From contig OZ252236.1 in the NCBI GenBank assembly GCA_965249455.1, positions 3,844,001 through 3,908,000 of the forward strand: 64,000 bases of DNA. The letters run 5' to 3'. This document shows positions 1 to 10,000 of this stretch, one piece after another (the first letter of the stretch is position 1; each line of letters begins with the position of its first letter). Made by a program: the position numbers and the translations under genes. The notes beneath the pieces are model-generated. The model worked only from the letters and a program-made list of their open reading frames with translations. It searched no databases and had not been told where the DNA came from. Origin of the DNA: Jiulongibacter sp024742395 (GTDB taxonomy: Bacteria; Bacteroidota; Bacteroidia; Cytophagales; Spirosomataceae).

Positions 1-576
1 GTATACCCAAGAAATATCAGGAGCCTCTGCTTTGATAGTTTCTACTGCCTTTTGGGTGACGTATTTATCAATGTTTTTTATGAATAGTCTGTCAGATCTG
101 TGTGGAAAAGCCAAGGTATCATTCTCATACCCATCAAATTTTACATCTAGCCTTAATTTTCCTGTAGCTTCTAATCCTTCACCCAGAAGTTTAGTACGGT
201 TGTCTTCCCAGGTAGAGAATATACCCAGTGATAAGTCTGGCTTTTGCTCTCTGGCAACTTTAAAAAAGGTAGGATAAGCATAGTTTGGTTTCTTAATGGA
301 ATTACCCCAAACATTGTGCTTATTTGCCCAGGTCCCGGTAAGCATTGAATTATACCCTACTGCTGAAATAGTTGGAGATTCAGACTCCCCTCCCTTTTCG
401 CCTCCTACATAAGCTTCTGCGAATGCTCCTTCAGCTGCAATTCTATCTATGTTTGGTGTAGCCACTTTCACAATAACATCATGCGGTATTCCATCCACCA
501 GAATCACAATGGCCTTTTTCTTTTGGCCAAAGCTCAAATGAGAAATTAATAAACTCAGTACAATCAGCCTTTTCAT
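1..576 (-). CDS. Alkaline phosphatase / nucleotide pyrophosphatase family protein (3' end outside window)
   Basis: Reading the minus strand from the ATG at 576 gives 192 open codons that run off the left edge, so only the N-terminal part is present. It starts with a signal peptide (KRLIVLSLLISHLSFG). Next comes the metal-site strand AIVILVDGIPHD and the segment SPTISAVGYNSMLTG, where a Ser/Thr nucleophile sits in type I phosphodiesterase/nucleotide pyrophosphatase proteins. The layout is that of the alkaline-phosphatase superfamily, acting outside the cytoplasm on phosphodiesters or phosphomonoesters. The substrate cannot be told, and the C-terminal metal ligands are not visible. It is divergent from tag. 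Confidence 0.8.
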   Translation of the reverse strand, partial: MKRLIVLSLLISHLSFGQKKKAIVILVDGIPHDVIVKVATPNIDRIAAEGAFAEAYVGGEKGGESESPTISAVGYNSMLTGTWANKHNVWGNSIKKPNYAYPTFFKVAREQKPDLSLGIFSTWEDNRTKLLGEGLEATGKLRLDVKFDGYENDTLAFPHRSDRLFIKNIDKYVTQKAVETIKAEAPDISWVY

Positions 577-670
577 TTTAATCTATTTATACATGCAAAA
601 ATCAAGAAAATTAGCATTGCTGTAAATTTTAGTATATTAATAAATAATCAAATCCTTTCCTCATTAACTT

Positions 671-678
671 TATATTTG
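671..678 (+). promoter_or_regulatory. -7 promoter element for tag
   Basis: TATATTTG matches the Bacteroidota -7 consensus TAnnTTTG and ends 14 bases before the tag start codon, implying a very short leader. No clear -33 TTG was seen at the usual distance. Confidence 0.5.
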
Positions 679-692
679 ACCAAAAAAAACAC

Positions 693-1235
693 ATGTCTTA
701 CTGCACTTTCTGCCAGGACCTTACTAAAGATAATGTCCATAAAATTTATCATGACCATCACTATGGGCACCCTATTTCTGATGACAATGAACTCTTTGAA
801 AGATTGGTTTTAGAAATAAATCAGGCCGGTCTTTCCTGGGATACCATCTTGAAAAAACAAAACAACTTTAAAAAAGCTTTCGACTATTTCGATATACAAA
901 CGGTAGCTTTTTATGGAGAAGAAGACCGCATGAGACTACTCTCAGATTCAGGAATTATCAGAAATAAACTTAAAGTGAATGCCGCCATTCATAATGCCCG
1001 GGTAATTCTGGAACTTCAGAAGGAATATGGAAGCTTTAAGAACTGGATCATGAATCACTACCCAAAAGCCAAAGAGGAATGGGTAAAAATTTTCAAAAAG
1101 CAATTCAAATTTGTAGGTGGTGAAATAGTGAATGAATTTTTACAAAGTAGCGGTTACCTGCCCACACCTCACGATAAAGACTGTCCTGTTTTCGGGGAAA
1201 TTGAGGCCGCAAGAAAGAAAGAGGGACTTAGTTAA
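693..1235 (+). CDS. tag: DNA-3-methyladenine glycosylase I
   Basis: The 180-residue product matches the Tag family in length and motifs. It removes 3-methyladenine from alkylated DNA, the first step of base excision repair in the cytoplasm. Visible features are the N-terminal cysteines (MSYCTFC), YHDHHYG carrying the zinc-type histidine, the family signature NQAGLSW near residue 44, and the C-terminal HDKDC (H160, C164) that completes a Cys/His zinc site. It stands alone, with its own -7 element upstream and about 140 bases before the next gene. Nothing is missing. Confidence 0.95.
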   Translation: MSYCTFCQDLTKDNVHKIYHDHHYGHPISDDNELFERLVLEINQAGLSWDTILKKQNNFKKAFDYFDIQTVAFYGEEDRMRLLSDSGIIRNKLKVNAAIHNARVILELQKEYGSFKNWIMNHYPKAKEEWVKIFKKQFKFVGGEIVNEFLQSSGYLPTPHDKDCPVFGEIEAARKKEGLS

Positions 1236-1372
1236 TAAAGTCATGATTTGACAGAATCCTTACTCGAAAATAAATCTCATAGTCAGAGATAAAGCAGCCT
1301 TATTTTCAGCGTAAATTTAAATAAACTATGAAGCCACATTGGTTTTCATAACACGCTAAAATCACCTTTATC

Positions 1373-2107
1373 ATGCTGAAAAATCACCTTACAGCCCTTA
1401 TTTTTTCTGTGGCAATAATACTTTTTGGACTTACTCTGGCAAATGCCATAAAAAATAGAAACAGAAGTCAAAACACAATTTCGGTGACCGGATTAGGCAC
1501 CAAAGACTTTACTTCTGACCTAATCGTTTGGTCAGGAAGTTTTGCTAAGAAAGAATACAATCTTAAAGTGGCCTACTCTGCTCTGGATAAAGACAGAGAA
1601 ATTCTTCGAAAATACCTCATTAATGAAGGCATAGCCGATAGTGCCATTGTCTTTAGTGCAGTAACCATCAACAAAGACTTTAGCTCAGACTACAATGAAT
1701 CAACAAGAAACACTGTGACTGTATTTACGGGGTACAACCTCAGCCAAAACGTTACTGTAGAAAGCAAGGATGTAAACAAGGTGGAAGCAATCTCAAGACG
1801 AGTAAGTGAAATCATAAACTCAGGTGTGGAGTTTTACTCAAATTATCCTGAATATTACTACACTAAGCTAGCTGAACTTAAGGTAGAGATGATTGCGGAA
1901 GCAACAAAGGATGCCAGAGCCAGAGCTGAAAAAATTGCTCAAAATGCCGGCTCCTCTATAGGCGAGCTAAAAAATGCCAGTATGGGAGTGTTTCAAATAA
2001 CAGGTCAAAACTCATCAGAAGATTATTCCTGGGGTGGCGTATATAATACCACTTCTAAAAACAAAACGGCTGCCATAACTATAAAACTTGATTATGAGAT
2101 TGATTAG
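1373..2107 (+). CDS. SIMPL domain protein (DUF541, YggE-like)
   Basis: The 244-residue protein has one N-terminal hydrophobic segment (residues about 5-25), then the SIMPL/DUF541 fold found in E. coli YggE and related periplasmic or membrane-tethered proteins. Family-like segments include ISVTGLGTKDF early on and the helix MIAEATKDARARAEKIAQ near residues 175-195. The molecular role of the family is not settled; YggE has been linked to oxidative stress. The downstream DUF1801 gene begins 11 bases after its stop, so the two probably share a transcript. Confidence 0.85.
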   Translation: MLKNHLTALIFSVAIILFGLTLANAIKNRNRSQNTISVTGLGTKDFTSDLIVWSGSFAKKEYNLKVAYSALDKDREILRKYLINEGIADSAIVFSAVTINKDFSSDYNESTRNTVTVFTGYNLSQNVTVESKDVNKVEAISRRVSEIINSGVEFYSNYPEYYYTKLAELKVEMIAEATKDARARAEKIAQNAGSSIGELKNASMGVFQITGQNSSEDYSWGGVYNTTSKNKTAAITIKLDYEID

Positions 2108-2118
2108 ATTTGTATTGC

Positions 2119-2535
2119 ATGGCAAATAAAACAACAGCTACAGAAGCTTCGGTTTTGGAGTTTATAGAAAGTATTGAGGATCAGATCAAAAGGTCTGATT
2201 CCATGAGGCTAATGAAAATGATGGAAGAAATCACTGGTCATTCTCCAAAAATGTGGGGTCCCAGCATCATCGGCTTTGATGCCTATCATTATAAGTATGA
2301 AAGTGGCCGAGAAGGGGATATGTTAAAGACAGGATTTTCACCAAGAAAAGCGGCTTTGTCCTTGTACATCATGCCAGGCTTTAAAAGATATGAGGAGATT
2401 TTAAACAGGCTTGGAAAATATAAAATAAGTGGCAAATCCTGCCTATACATTAAAAAACTAAGCGATGTAAACGAAGAAGCCCTCCGGGAATTAATCAGGG
2501 AGGGCTTTCAATATATGACGAATAAATACGGTTAA
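2119..2535 (+). CDS. DUF1801 domain protein
   Basis: I start this gene at the ATG at 2119 (MANKTTATEA), not the in-frame TTG three codons earlier, giving 138 residues. The family has no firmly known function. Typical features are the N-terminal helix VLEFIESIEDQIKRSDS, the segment MWGPSIIGFDAYHYKYES and the C-terminal SCLYIKKLSDV. It is a small cytoplasmic protein that follows the SIMPL gene closely. Its 3' end carries a 9-bp inverted repeat and it is convergent with the next gene only two bases away. Confidence 0.8.
   Translation: MANKTTATEASVLEFIESIEDQIKRSDSMRLMKMMEEITGHSPKMWGPSIIGFDAYHYKYESGREGDMLKTGFSPRKAALSLYIMPGFKRYEEILNRLGKYKISGKSCLYIKKLSDVNEEALRELIREGFQYMTNKYG
2477..2507. other. Hairpin inside the 3' end of the DUF1801 gene
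   Basis: AAGCCCTCC (2477-2485) and GGAGGGCTT (2499-2507) are a perfect 9-bp inverted repeat with a 13-base loop, GC-rich against its surroundings. It lies 28 bases before the DUF1801 stop codon, at the junction of two convergent genes. There is no U-run, so intrinsic termination is only a guess; it could limit read-through in either direction. Confidence 0.4.
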
Positions 2536-2537
2536 GA

Positions 2538-3998
2538 TTAGATTAATTTCCAACCATCACGGTATTTACGACCTACAAATTTATTGGCTTCGTCGTAATT
2601 GGTAATTTTCATGTTATCACCATCCCAAAGCAGCTTTTTGCGACCTTCAAATTTTCGACCTCTTCCAGATCCTGAGGCACTTTCCTGATAACTTCTAATA
2701 GCCAGGTTACCCATAATTACTGTTTCAGTTAGTGGTCCTGAATAATCAAAAGAGGAAGTTAATTCTTTGTGTTCTTTACTTCCGAAACCAGCTTTAACGG
2801 CTTCGACCCAACTGGTATGGTGGCCATATTCAGCCATTTCATGGTTCTTTATTCCACCGCTATACCCTTTAGGCATTTCCAGAATTTCACCGGTATTGAG
2901 GTACACTTTTGGCACTAAACCGTAAGTACCGCATGTCATAACTCCCTTTTCACCCATCATCATGACACCATTGGCGGAGCCATTCTCTCCAATTGAGTGA
3001 TCAGCAGGAATAATGTCTGGATGAAAAGGTCTGATGCCACCATCATACCAAATCATTTTTACTTCACTAGCATTCTTTGCAGTTTTCGGGAATTTTACCT
3101 GAACATGAGAAGAAGACGGACAGCCTTCAGGAATATATTCCGGTACCCAATCTTCAAGGAAAGTCTGACCAACACTACATTCTACTTCAGTAGGATAACC
3201 AAGACCTAAAACTCTGAAGGGAGGGTCAATCAGATGACAGCCCATATCTCCCAAAGCTCCGGTACCGAATTCCCACCAGCCTCTCCACTTGAATGGATGG
3301 TATAATGGATGGTAATCAACAAAATCTGCCGGTCCTACCCATGTATCCCAGTTTTTAGCTGATATGGTTTCAGGAAGAGGCATTTTCTCTGTTGGAACCG
3401 GTATACCCTGTGGCCAAACGGGCCTGTTGGTCCATACATGTACTTCATTAACCTTTCCTATAACTCCTTTATTAAACCATTCGATCATCTGCTGCTGACC
3501 CGGGTTAGAGGCTCCTTGATTTCCCATTTGAGAAACCATCTTATATTTTCTTGCTCCTTCTGTGAGCATTCTTGCTTCATAAATATTATGCGTCAAAGGC
3601 TTCTGCACGTAAACGTGAATTCCTTTTTGCATGGCAGACATAGCTGCTACTCCATGATTATGATCAGGAGTTGAAATGGTTACCCCATCAATATCCTTTT
3701 GCTTATCCAGCATTTCTCTGAAATCCCGGTATATTTTGGCTTTTGGAAATTTCTTAATGGCATCTGCTGCCTGATTAAGATCTACATCGCAAAGTGCTAC
3801 TACATTTTCAGAACCTTTATTCCAGGCATTCATGATATCACTTCTACCTTTTCCGCCCGCTCCTATGGCGGCTAGGTTTAGTTTGTCACTTGGAGCTTTA
3901 AAGCCTTTGCCCAATACATGACGTGGTACAATCATAAAAGAACCGGCCGCCAGTGCTCCTGTTTTGATAAAGTCTCTTCTGCTGTTTTTGTTTTTCAT
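2538..3998 (-). CDS. Tat-exported Gfo/Idh/MocA family oxidoreductase
   Basis: The 486-residue protein begins with a twin-arginine signal (NSRRDFIKTGALAAGSF), so it is exported folded, probably with its NAD(P) cofactor bound. A Rossmann domain follows (LNLAAIGAGGKGRSDI, CDVDLNQ). The segment STPDHNHG and the motif VQKPLTHN hold the position of the EKP lysine of this family, here as QKP. The C-terminal half is the Gfo/Idh/MocA substrate domain (WRGWWEFGTGALGDMGCHLID), typical of secreted Bacteroidota members. Such enzymes oxidise or reduce sugar hydroxyls; the substrate is unknown. It is a single gene with about 120 bases to its neighbour. Confidence 0.9.
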   Translation of the reverse strand: MKNKNSRRDFIKTGALAAGSFMIVPRHVLGKGFKAPSDKLNLAAIGAGGKGRSDIMNAWNKGSENVVALCDVDLNQAADAIKKFPKAKIYRDFREMLDKQKDIDGVTISTPDHNHGVAAMSAMQKGIHVYVQKPLTHNIYEARMLTEGARKYKMVSQMGNQGASNPGQQQMIEWFNKGVIGKVNEVHVWTNRPVWPQGIPVPTEKMPLPETISAKNWDTWVGPADFVDYHPLYHPFKWRGWWEFGTGALGDMGCHLIDPPFRVLGLGYPTEVECSVGQTFLEDWVPEYIPEGCPSSSHVQVKFPKTAKNASEVKMIWYDGGIRPFHPDIIPADHSIGENGSANGVMMMGEKGVMTCGTYGLVPKVYLNTGEILEMPKGYSGGIKNHEMAEYGHHTSWVEAVKAGFGSKEHKELTSSFDYSGPLTETVIMGNLAIRSYQESASGSGRGRKFEGRKKLLWDGDNMKITNYDEANKFVGRKYRDGWKLI

Positions 3999-4119
3999 AG
4001 GGTATTAATTTATTCGTTTTTTATTCAGCCATTTTGAAGGCTCAAATCTCGCTGAACATTCTCGGTGGTCAATAAAGTATCTCTTTAAGAAAATATAAAA
4101 TCTGTTTCTCCTGAAAAGT

Positions 4120-6915
4120 TTACTTCCTTACAATTTTGTAGGTTTTTGCTGAATTTCCAATCAAAAGCTTTAAAACGTAAACGGCCGGTTCATTCTTAGC
4201 CAACTTTTTACTTAGCTTTCGCTCAATCTGCTCTTTTGTCCCTTTCTCATGGCTTATCAAACCTCCTCTTAAATCAAAGAGGTAAGCAATGAGCTCAACA
4301 TCACCTGGCATATTAATACTCAAGTCTCCTCTGGTAGGGTTAGGATAAACCACTACTGAATCTAATTCAGTGAATTCATTGGCCGTGAGAACCGAAGTCA
4401 ATTGGAATCGGGTTAAAACCGGAAGGTGATCTGAGGTATTATCAGGGTATTCATCAATATTTACAAAAGGCAATTGAAGAGCAGTGGCTTCCTGAATAAC
4501 ATCAGAAAAAAGCTCATTGGAAATCGTCACGTGGTCTATTACATTGTCATAACCAATGTATGATTTCTGACCTTTTGCACTTAAGTCAGCAGTAAGAACT
4601 TGATAGTTTTTCGAGTCGGCGGTAAAGCTTGAGAAAGTAGATTCCGTAAAACCTGAAACCACCGTTTCATCTACATCGTCGTTATAGTCGCCAGCTATTA
4701 CCAAAGAAGCCAGAGAAAAATGACTATCAAGACTGTCTTTCAGAACTTCAATGTCCTTCTTACGCATTTGGTAAACCAAATCTTTTTCTGCCGGATCGTT
4801 ACGATTGGCCCGTGCATGTATACCCACAATGTGTAGTCTGCGTGAAACACCATCAATGCTGACATCACAAACAAATAAAGCAGGCAAGCGACCACTGGCC
4901 CAAAATCGCTCAAAAGAATCAGGATAACCGGATATTGGAGGCGTTTTGCCAAGCAATGGCCTCAATTCAACTTTTGAAACTGTATTATCATTATAAACGA
5001 AACAAACTCGCTGAGCCAAATCTGGTTCTCCTCCACCTGAAACCGCTGAAGAACACTCTCCTCTGAAACCATTTAGAGAACTAACCAACTGATTAAAATA
5101 CCCCATATCTGTAATCTCTTCCAGAACAAACACATCAGCATCGATGTCTTTTAATACTTTGCTGGCATTTGCCAATTGCAATGAATCATTAAACGGTCCA
5201 TTGCCCGGGCTTCCAAACCATTCGAGATTCCAAGTGGCTAAATCAAACGTATATTCTTTTGATATGTTTATTTCACTTTTCGGTATTTCACCTATGTTAC
5301 CTATGTCTGAGGCTTTTCTGGGATACAATTGATAATTCCCTCTATATTCTCCTACCACACCCATGGCTTTAAAATCTCCGACTGGCTTTTCATGTCCGTC
5401 AATATTCGTTTTTGACCAAATTCGCATCGGTAAAGCCCTCCCATTTTGCTTTATTGTTTCATTCGTATTAGGCAGGAATACAAATTTTTGATCATTTAAC
5501 GAAGCTCCTTCTATTTGCACCAATTGCCCATGAAAGGTTCCAATATCCGCAATTAAAACTGATGCCGGCTGTATACCTTTATTATCAAACTTCTCCGTCT
5601 TTCTTACAGTATCCTCTACTAAAACAAGCTCCTGATTCAATTCTGCTATTTTTCCTTGAAAAGAAACGGAATCACCGATAATCCAGCCATAATCTCCCTG
5701 GATTCTTACTCCGCCAGTTTCGTCCTGCAGATAATTAAAAGCAGGAAATTCATTGGCAGATGCAGAGACTCTACCGTTGACTTTCACCAGCTCACCATAA
5801 ATCAAATCTGAGAGTTTACTTACCGGCAAACTACAGTTTTGTCGCAAAGGCAGAATAGAGAACAGAATCTTTATTCTTTCTATTTCTTTGGCTTCTTTAT
5901 TATCGATAACAAACTCTACCTCTGCCTCACTTTGACTCCTATTTTTCCATTGATTGAATTTGATATAAAAAGGAGAATTAATACTACCGCTACTCGAAAG
6001 AAAGGTGAGATTTTTTACCCAATTAATTCCATCTTTTGAAAACCTCAAAACATCAGGTGATGGAGACCAAAGGTTCAATTGGCTTTCACCTGTAAAAGCT
6101 GAAAAAGTAGCTGGGTAAATAACTTCCTGATAACATTCTCCTGTGTAGGCATGGAGTTTTTCAGGTAAATGCAATTCGACAAATGGTTCAGTTTTCAGGC
6201 TTACAGCTTCTTTCCAGGTTTTGGCGACTTTTATCTCGTCAATAGTAAGTGTGGCTGCCTTATCACTGCTACCTTGTCTCAGTGCTACGGTTCCTAAATT
6301 AGGAGCATCACTTTCACCTTCAGAGGCAGATATACTTGATGAAGGCTCTGTGACCGTCTCCTTATCCATAATATAAAGTGAGACTCTATCGTCTGTGCCA
6401 GAGGTATTCAAAAATTCATATTTAATAACAAGCTGGTAGGTTTTATGAAGTTCGTACTCAGTGTTATTATAAACCGGAGTGTTCGAAGATTTACTTAGGC
6501 CAAACTTGATTTTATCTCCACTGCTTTGAACAAAGACCCTACCTCTAAAAGTAGTGCCCAATTCAGATGGACCTAAATGAAAAAAATACTCCCCTGCCCC
6601 TGTGGCCTGTTTTACATTAACTAAAAAAGAGACGTAAAGCGTTTGTGAATTAACTGCTTCAAATGCCTTGTTTACATCCTGACCAGACCCTTCAAGCATA
6701 ACTCCGCCGTTGGCCTTTAATGAACCGAATGAGAGTCCTTCAGTGATTAAAAGGGGGTTTGATCCATTTCCGCTGTGTTCGCTCCAGCCTGAGGATGTCA
6801 AGGTCTGAGCGGAGGGATATAAAAACGACTCTGTGAATATTTGAGCAAAAGAAAGCTGGGAACTGATGAAAAGGAAAAAACTGATGAAGTGTTTCAAAGA
6901 AATGCTGTTTGTCAA
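4120..6915 (-). CDS. Secreted endonuclease/exonuclease/phosphatase-fold protein with T9SS sorting domain
   Basis: The 931-residue protein has an N-terminal signal peptide and a lectin/LamG-like region (about 25-235). An OB-fold-like segment follows around residues 365-440 (VKVNGRVSA, YLQDETGGVRIQGDY), as in ExeM/NucH extracellular nucleases. The EEP nuclease domain spans about 555-845, with TWNLEWFG, VFVLEEITD, AGDYNDD and the terminal SDHLPV. The C-terminus is a type A T9SS sorting domain starting YPNPTRG. The product is expected to be secreted or surface-attached and to cut DNA or phosphodiesters. No ATG exists at the start; TTG at 6915 or 6897 is used. It is monocistronic. Confidence 0.88.
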   Translation of the reverse strand: MTNSISLKHFISFFLFISSQLSFAQIFTESFLYPSAQTLTSSGWSEHSGNGSNPLLITEGLSFGSLKANGGVMLEGSGQDVNKAFEAVNSQTLYVSFLVNVKQATGAGEYFFHLGPSELGTTFRGRVFVQSSGDKIKFGLSKSSNTPVYNNTEYELHKTYQLVIKYEFLNTSGTDDRVSLYIMDKETVTEPSSSISASEGESDAPNLGTVALRQGSSDKAATLTIDEIKVAKTWKEAVSLKTEPFVELHLPEKLHAYTGECYQEVIYPATFSAFTGESQLNLWSPSPDVLRFSKDGINWVKNLTFLSSSGSINSPFYIKFNQWKNRSQSEAEVEFVIDNKEAKEIERIKILFSILPLRQNCSLPVSKLSDLIYGELVKVNGRVSASANEFPAFNYLQDETGGVRIQGDYGWIIGDSVSFQGKIAELNQELVLVEDTVRKTEKFDNKGIQPASVLIADIGTFHGQLVQIEGASLNDQKFVFLPNTNETIKQNGRALPMRIWSKTNIDGHEKPVGDFKAMGVVGEYRGNYQLYPRKASDIGNIGEIPKSEINISKEYTFDLATWNLEWFGSPGNGPFNDSLQLANASKVLKDIDADVFVLEEITDMGYFNQLVSSLNGFRGECSSAVSGGGEPDLAQRVCFVYNDNTVSKVELRPLLGKTPPISGYPDSFERFWASGRLPALFVCDVSIDGVSRRLHIVGIHARANRNDPAEKDLVYQMRKKDIEVLKDSLDSHFSLASLVIAGDYNDDVDETVVSGFTESTFSSFTADSKNYQVLTADLSAKGQKSYIGYDNVIDHVTISNELFSDVIQEATALQLPFVNIDEYPDNTSDHLPVLTRFQLTSVLTANEFTELDSVVVYPNPTRGDLSINMPGDVELIAYLFDLRGGLISHEKGTKEQIERKLSKKLAKNEPAVYVLKLLIGNSAKTYKIVRK

Positions 6916-7037
6916 TGATTCTCAAAATTGCAAAAAGGTATTTTAAACAACCAGTAAGAAGCAACTTTTCATTCTTAATTCACCAAATAATGCCTTTTAG
7001 AAACAGAACTATTAGTGTTAAGTTTTTCGAATAAGTC

Positions 7038-7072
7038 AAAAAAAATCAGGCCACTGTGCCTGATTTTTTTTT
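7038..7072 (-). terminator. Intrinsic terminator after the ThuA/dehydrogenase gene
   Basis: The arms ATCAGGC (7045-7051) and GCCTGAT (7058-7064) are flanked by an A-run on the left and nine T on the right, with a 6-base loop. It lies 15 bases beyond the stop of the minus-strand gene at 7087 and could work in both directions. Confidence 0.8.
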
Positions 7073-7086
7073 AAACCTTAAATCTT

Positions 7087-10000
7087 CTATTCTACGATCA
7101 TAACTCCTTGCATTAATCTCCAATGACCCGGGAAGGTACACACATAAGGATATTTACCTGGCTTTGAAGGAGCCTTAAAAGTTAACTTAAAGGTTTCGTC
7201 TGGGTTAACTAATGGAGTAGAATGCAATACTTCGGCTAAGGCAGGAACATAATTCTTTTGAGCACCTTCATCATCCATCATCATTTTATCAGCTGCCATA
7301 CCCACTTTTTCAGTAGCCCCTGGTTTCACAATAACCAGATTATGTTGCATAGCATCTGGGTTGACAAAAACTACCTGAACCGTTTGACCAGCTTTGACCT
7401 TAAACTCGGTCAAATCATACTTCATGGCCTCTCTAATTGCTTTGATGGTGATAACTACAGCATCTTTTCCTAAATCCTCTCCAATAACCTTCCAGGCTTT
7501 CAAAACCCTCTCAATATGGGTATTGTTGATGTCTTTGATGGTTTTTAAAAAGGCAAGGTCTTCTTTACTCAGCTCAATGGCTTTTGACCTGTAATCCCAG
7601 CCCTGAGAAATAGCCTTATACATAGAACTTCTACTTTCAGCACTCATAGTCTGTGCGGCTCTGATTAACTTAACCGCCTCTGAAGCTGAAGAAACAGAAG
7701 TTTGTGACCTAACAGCACGTTCTAAAACATAGGCTGTCATATTTTGCGGTGGACTAAACGTGAGTTTCTTCGTAAATCTATTATTCGTTTTATCTGATTC
7801 TTTCAGCTCAGCTTCTTTATCAATTAATACCTCAACGTTATACTCTCCTGCCTTATCTGAGCTAAAACCTATATTGCCTCTCCATGGGCCGTTCATGTTT
7901 CCGGTGATTGAGACAGACTCACCCGCTTTAATTCCATCCTGGTAATTTCTACTGGTTTGGATATTGAGAATCTCCTGCCCCTGAAACTTAATTTCAAAGG
8001 GTACATAATTTTGAGCTGGCAAATCTTTATCTCCAATATTCGTAATCTCTACGGCTACATCCACCCTTTCCTGAACTGCAGGGTTAGATGGAGAGAATTT
8101 TATATCAGAAACAACTAAATCAATACCTTTTGACCTTTTCAAAGACGTATCACTTTTCTTTGTCATAGCGTGATGGTCATGATTCCCTGGCTTGGAAGTC
8201 ACTGTACTTGCTTTAGGCTGCTGATCCAATAACTTTTTCATTAAGCGGCCCTTATTTGCCGTTAGCACCACAGAAAACGCGTCTGGTAGCCATCGATCTT
8301 GGGTATCGTTTGAACTGGCCAATTTTTCAAAAAATGCTTTTTCTGCTTTAACATCCAATGGAGATTTTGAAAATACTAAAAGAGCATTCAATACCACCAA
8401 AGGCTCCGCATCGTATAAAAGATTGGCCTCAATAATTTGGCTTACAGAAGACGCACTAAAAGGCATTACTTTTAGGGCATTTTTCCTTACCTCTGCATTA
8501 GGATGCCTTACACCGATTTCAATATGCTCTTTTGTCAGGGCGTTCAGTCCTTTGAGTGTCCATAAGGCGTGAATAGCTCCGGGATTTAGGCCTATTTCAT
8601 CTGTCTTAGTGCTTTTTAACAAGGCGACTAATTGTGGCACTACATCTTTTTGTCCTCTTTCTACCAATAATCTTTGTGCCTGCATTCTCCAGAACATATT
8701 GTCATTTGTAAGAGCAGCCAGAAGTTCTTCAGGATTATTTTTTGACAAGACTAAAGGGCTGTAAGCCGGAGCATCCTTGTAAGAAACTCTGTAAATTCTT
8801 CCATGCGTGTAATCTCTCAAATCCGTTTCGTAGGCATTACCTTCACCCATTTCAAAGCCATCAGGTTTTGGGTTATGCTGAATAATAAAGCTATACCAAT
8901 CCGCCACCCAAACGGCACCGTCTGGTCCGACTTCGGCAAACACTGGCGAAAACCATTCATCTGCACCAGCCATCAGGTTAAATGCCTCTTTATCGCTAAA
9001 ATCTGTCCCTGATTTTACCAGTTGATTTTGGTGAAGAATATGCCCTGTAGGCTCCGAAACAAAAGCGATCTGATTCCAGTATTTCTTAGGGAAAGCCCTG
9101 GCGGTGTAAAAATTATGGCCCGCTGCGGCCGTAAAACCTCCAAAAGCATCCACTTGTCTCACCTTAGGAGTAATTGGCTTCATATCCCGGTGAGTGTCTG
9201 TACTCCTACTACCATTATTCGTTCGGTTAGGAGCATTGTAATAACTGTGCGGAATGGCCATGTACCAACCATGAGAGTTGTTTGCCGTTGAACCAAATAC
9301 ATCATTGGTCTCATTGAAAGCAAATCCCCAGGTATTGTTTGACGTGGTGGTCATCCATTCCAAAGCAGATCCATCTGCTTTGAACCTAAAAAAAGCCTGG
9401 CCAAACTTTAGAGAATCACCTTCACCTACTTTACCATTAAAACCTGAATACCCTACACATCCCCAAATCCAGTTATCAAAACCATAATGTAAATTTGAAG
9501 GGCCCGCATGAGTATCAAAGGTTCCAAATCCTGAAATAAGGGTTTGGCGAACGTCTGCTTTATCATCTCCATCAGTGTCTTTTAAAAACAATATATCCGG
9601 GGCCTGGGTGACAATCAAGCCTCCATTGGCGAAGACCATACCGGTGGGAATGCTCAATCCCTCGGCAAAACGAGTAAACTTATCGGCTTTGCCATCCGCA
9701 TCAGTATCTTCACACATAAGTATGTAGTCGCTACCTCCTTCCGGCTTTCTTTCATTTGGATAATCCTTTGTGATGAGTACAAACAGCCTCCCCTTTTCAT
9801 CCCAGGTAAGAGCAATAGGGTGCATAACATTAGGCTCCGCAGCAAACAGCTCCAGATTGAAATCAACAGGAACCTGTATATGCTTCATAGATTCCTCAGG
9901 ACTTAAGGCAAGCTGCTGATATTGGACACCAGGCCGCTGTTCATAATTGGGCAGCTTAGCTTCTCTGTATTCAAAAGGCTTCGGTTTTCTTGCCTGAAAA

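Noticed and set aside
1236..1372. Promoter for the SIMPL gene
   Set aside because: No TAnnTTTG match was found in the 137-base gap; nothing to report there.
9022..9487. Two overlapping plus-strand open frames inside the ThuA/dehydrogenase gene
   Set aside because: They lie antisense to strongly coding sequence with clear domains and lack start context, so they are shadows of it.
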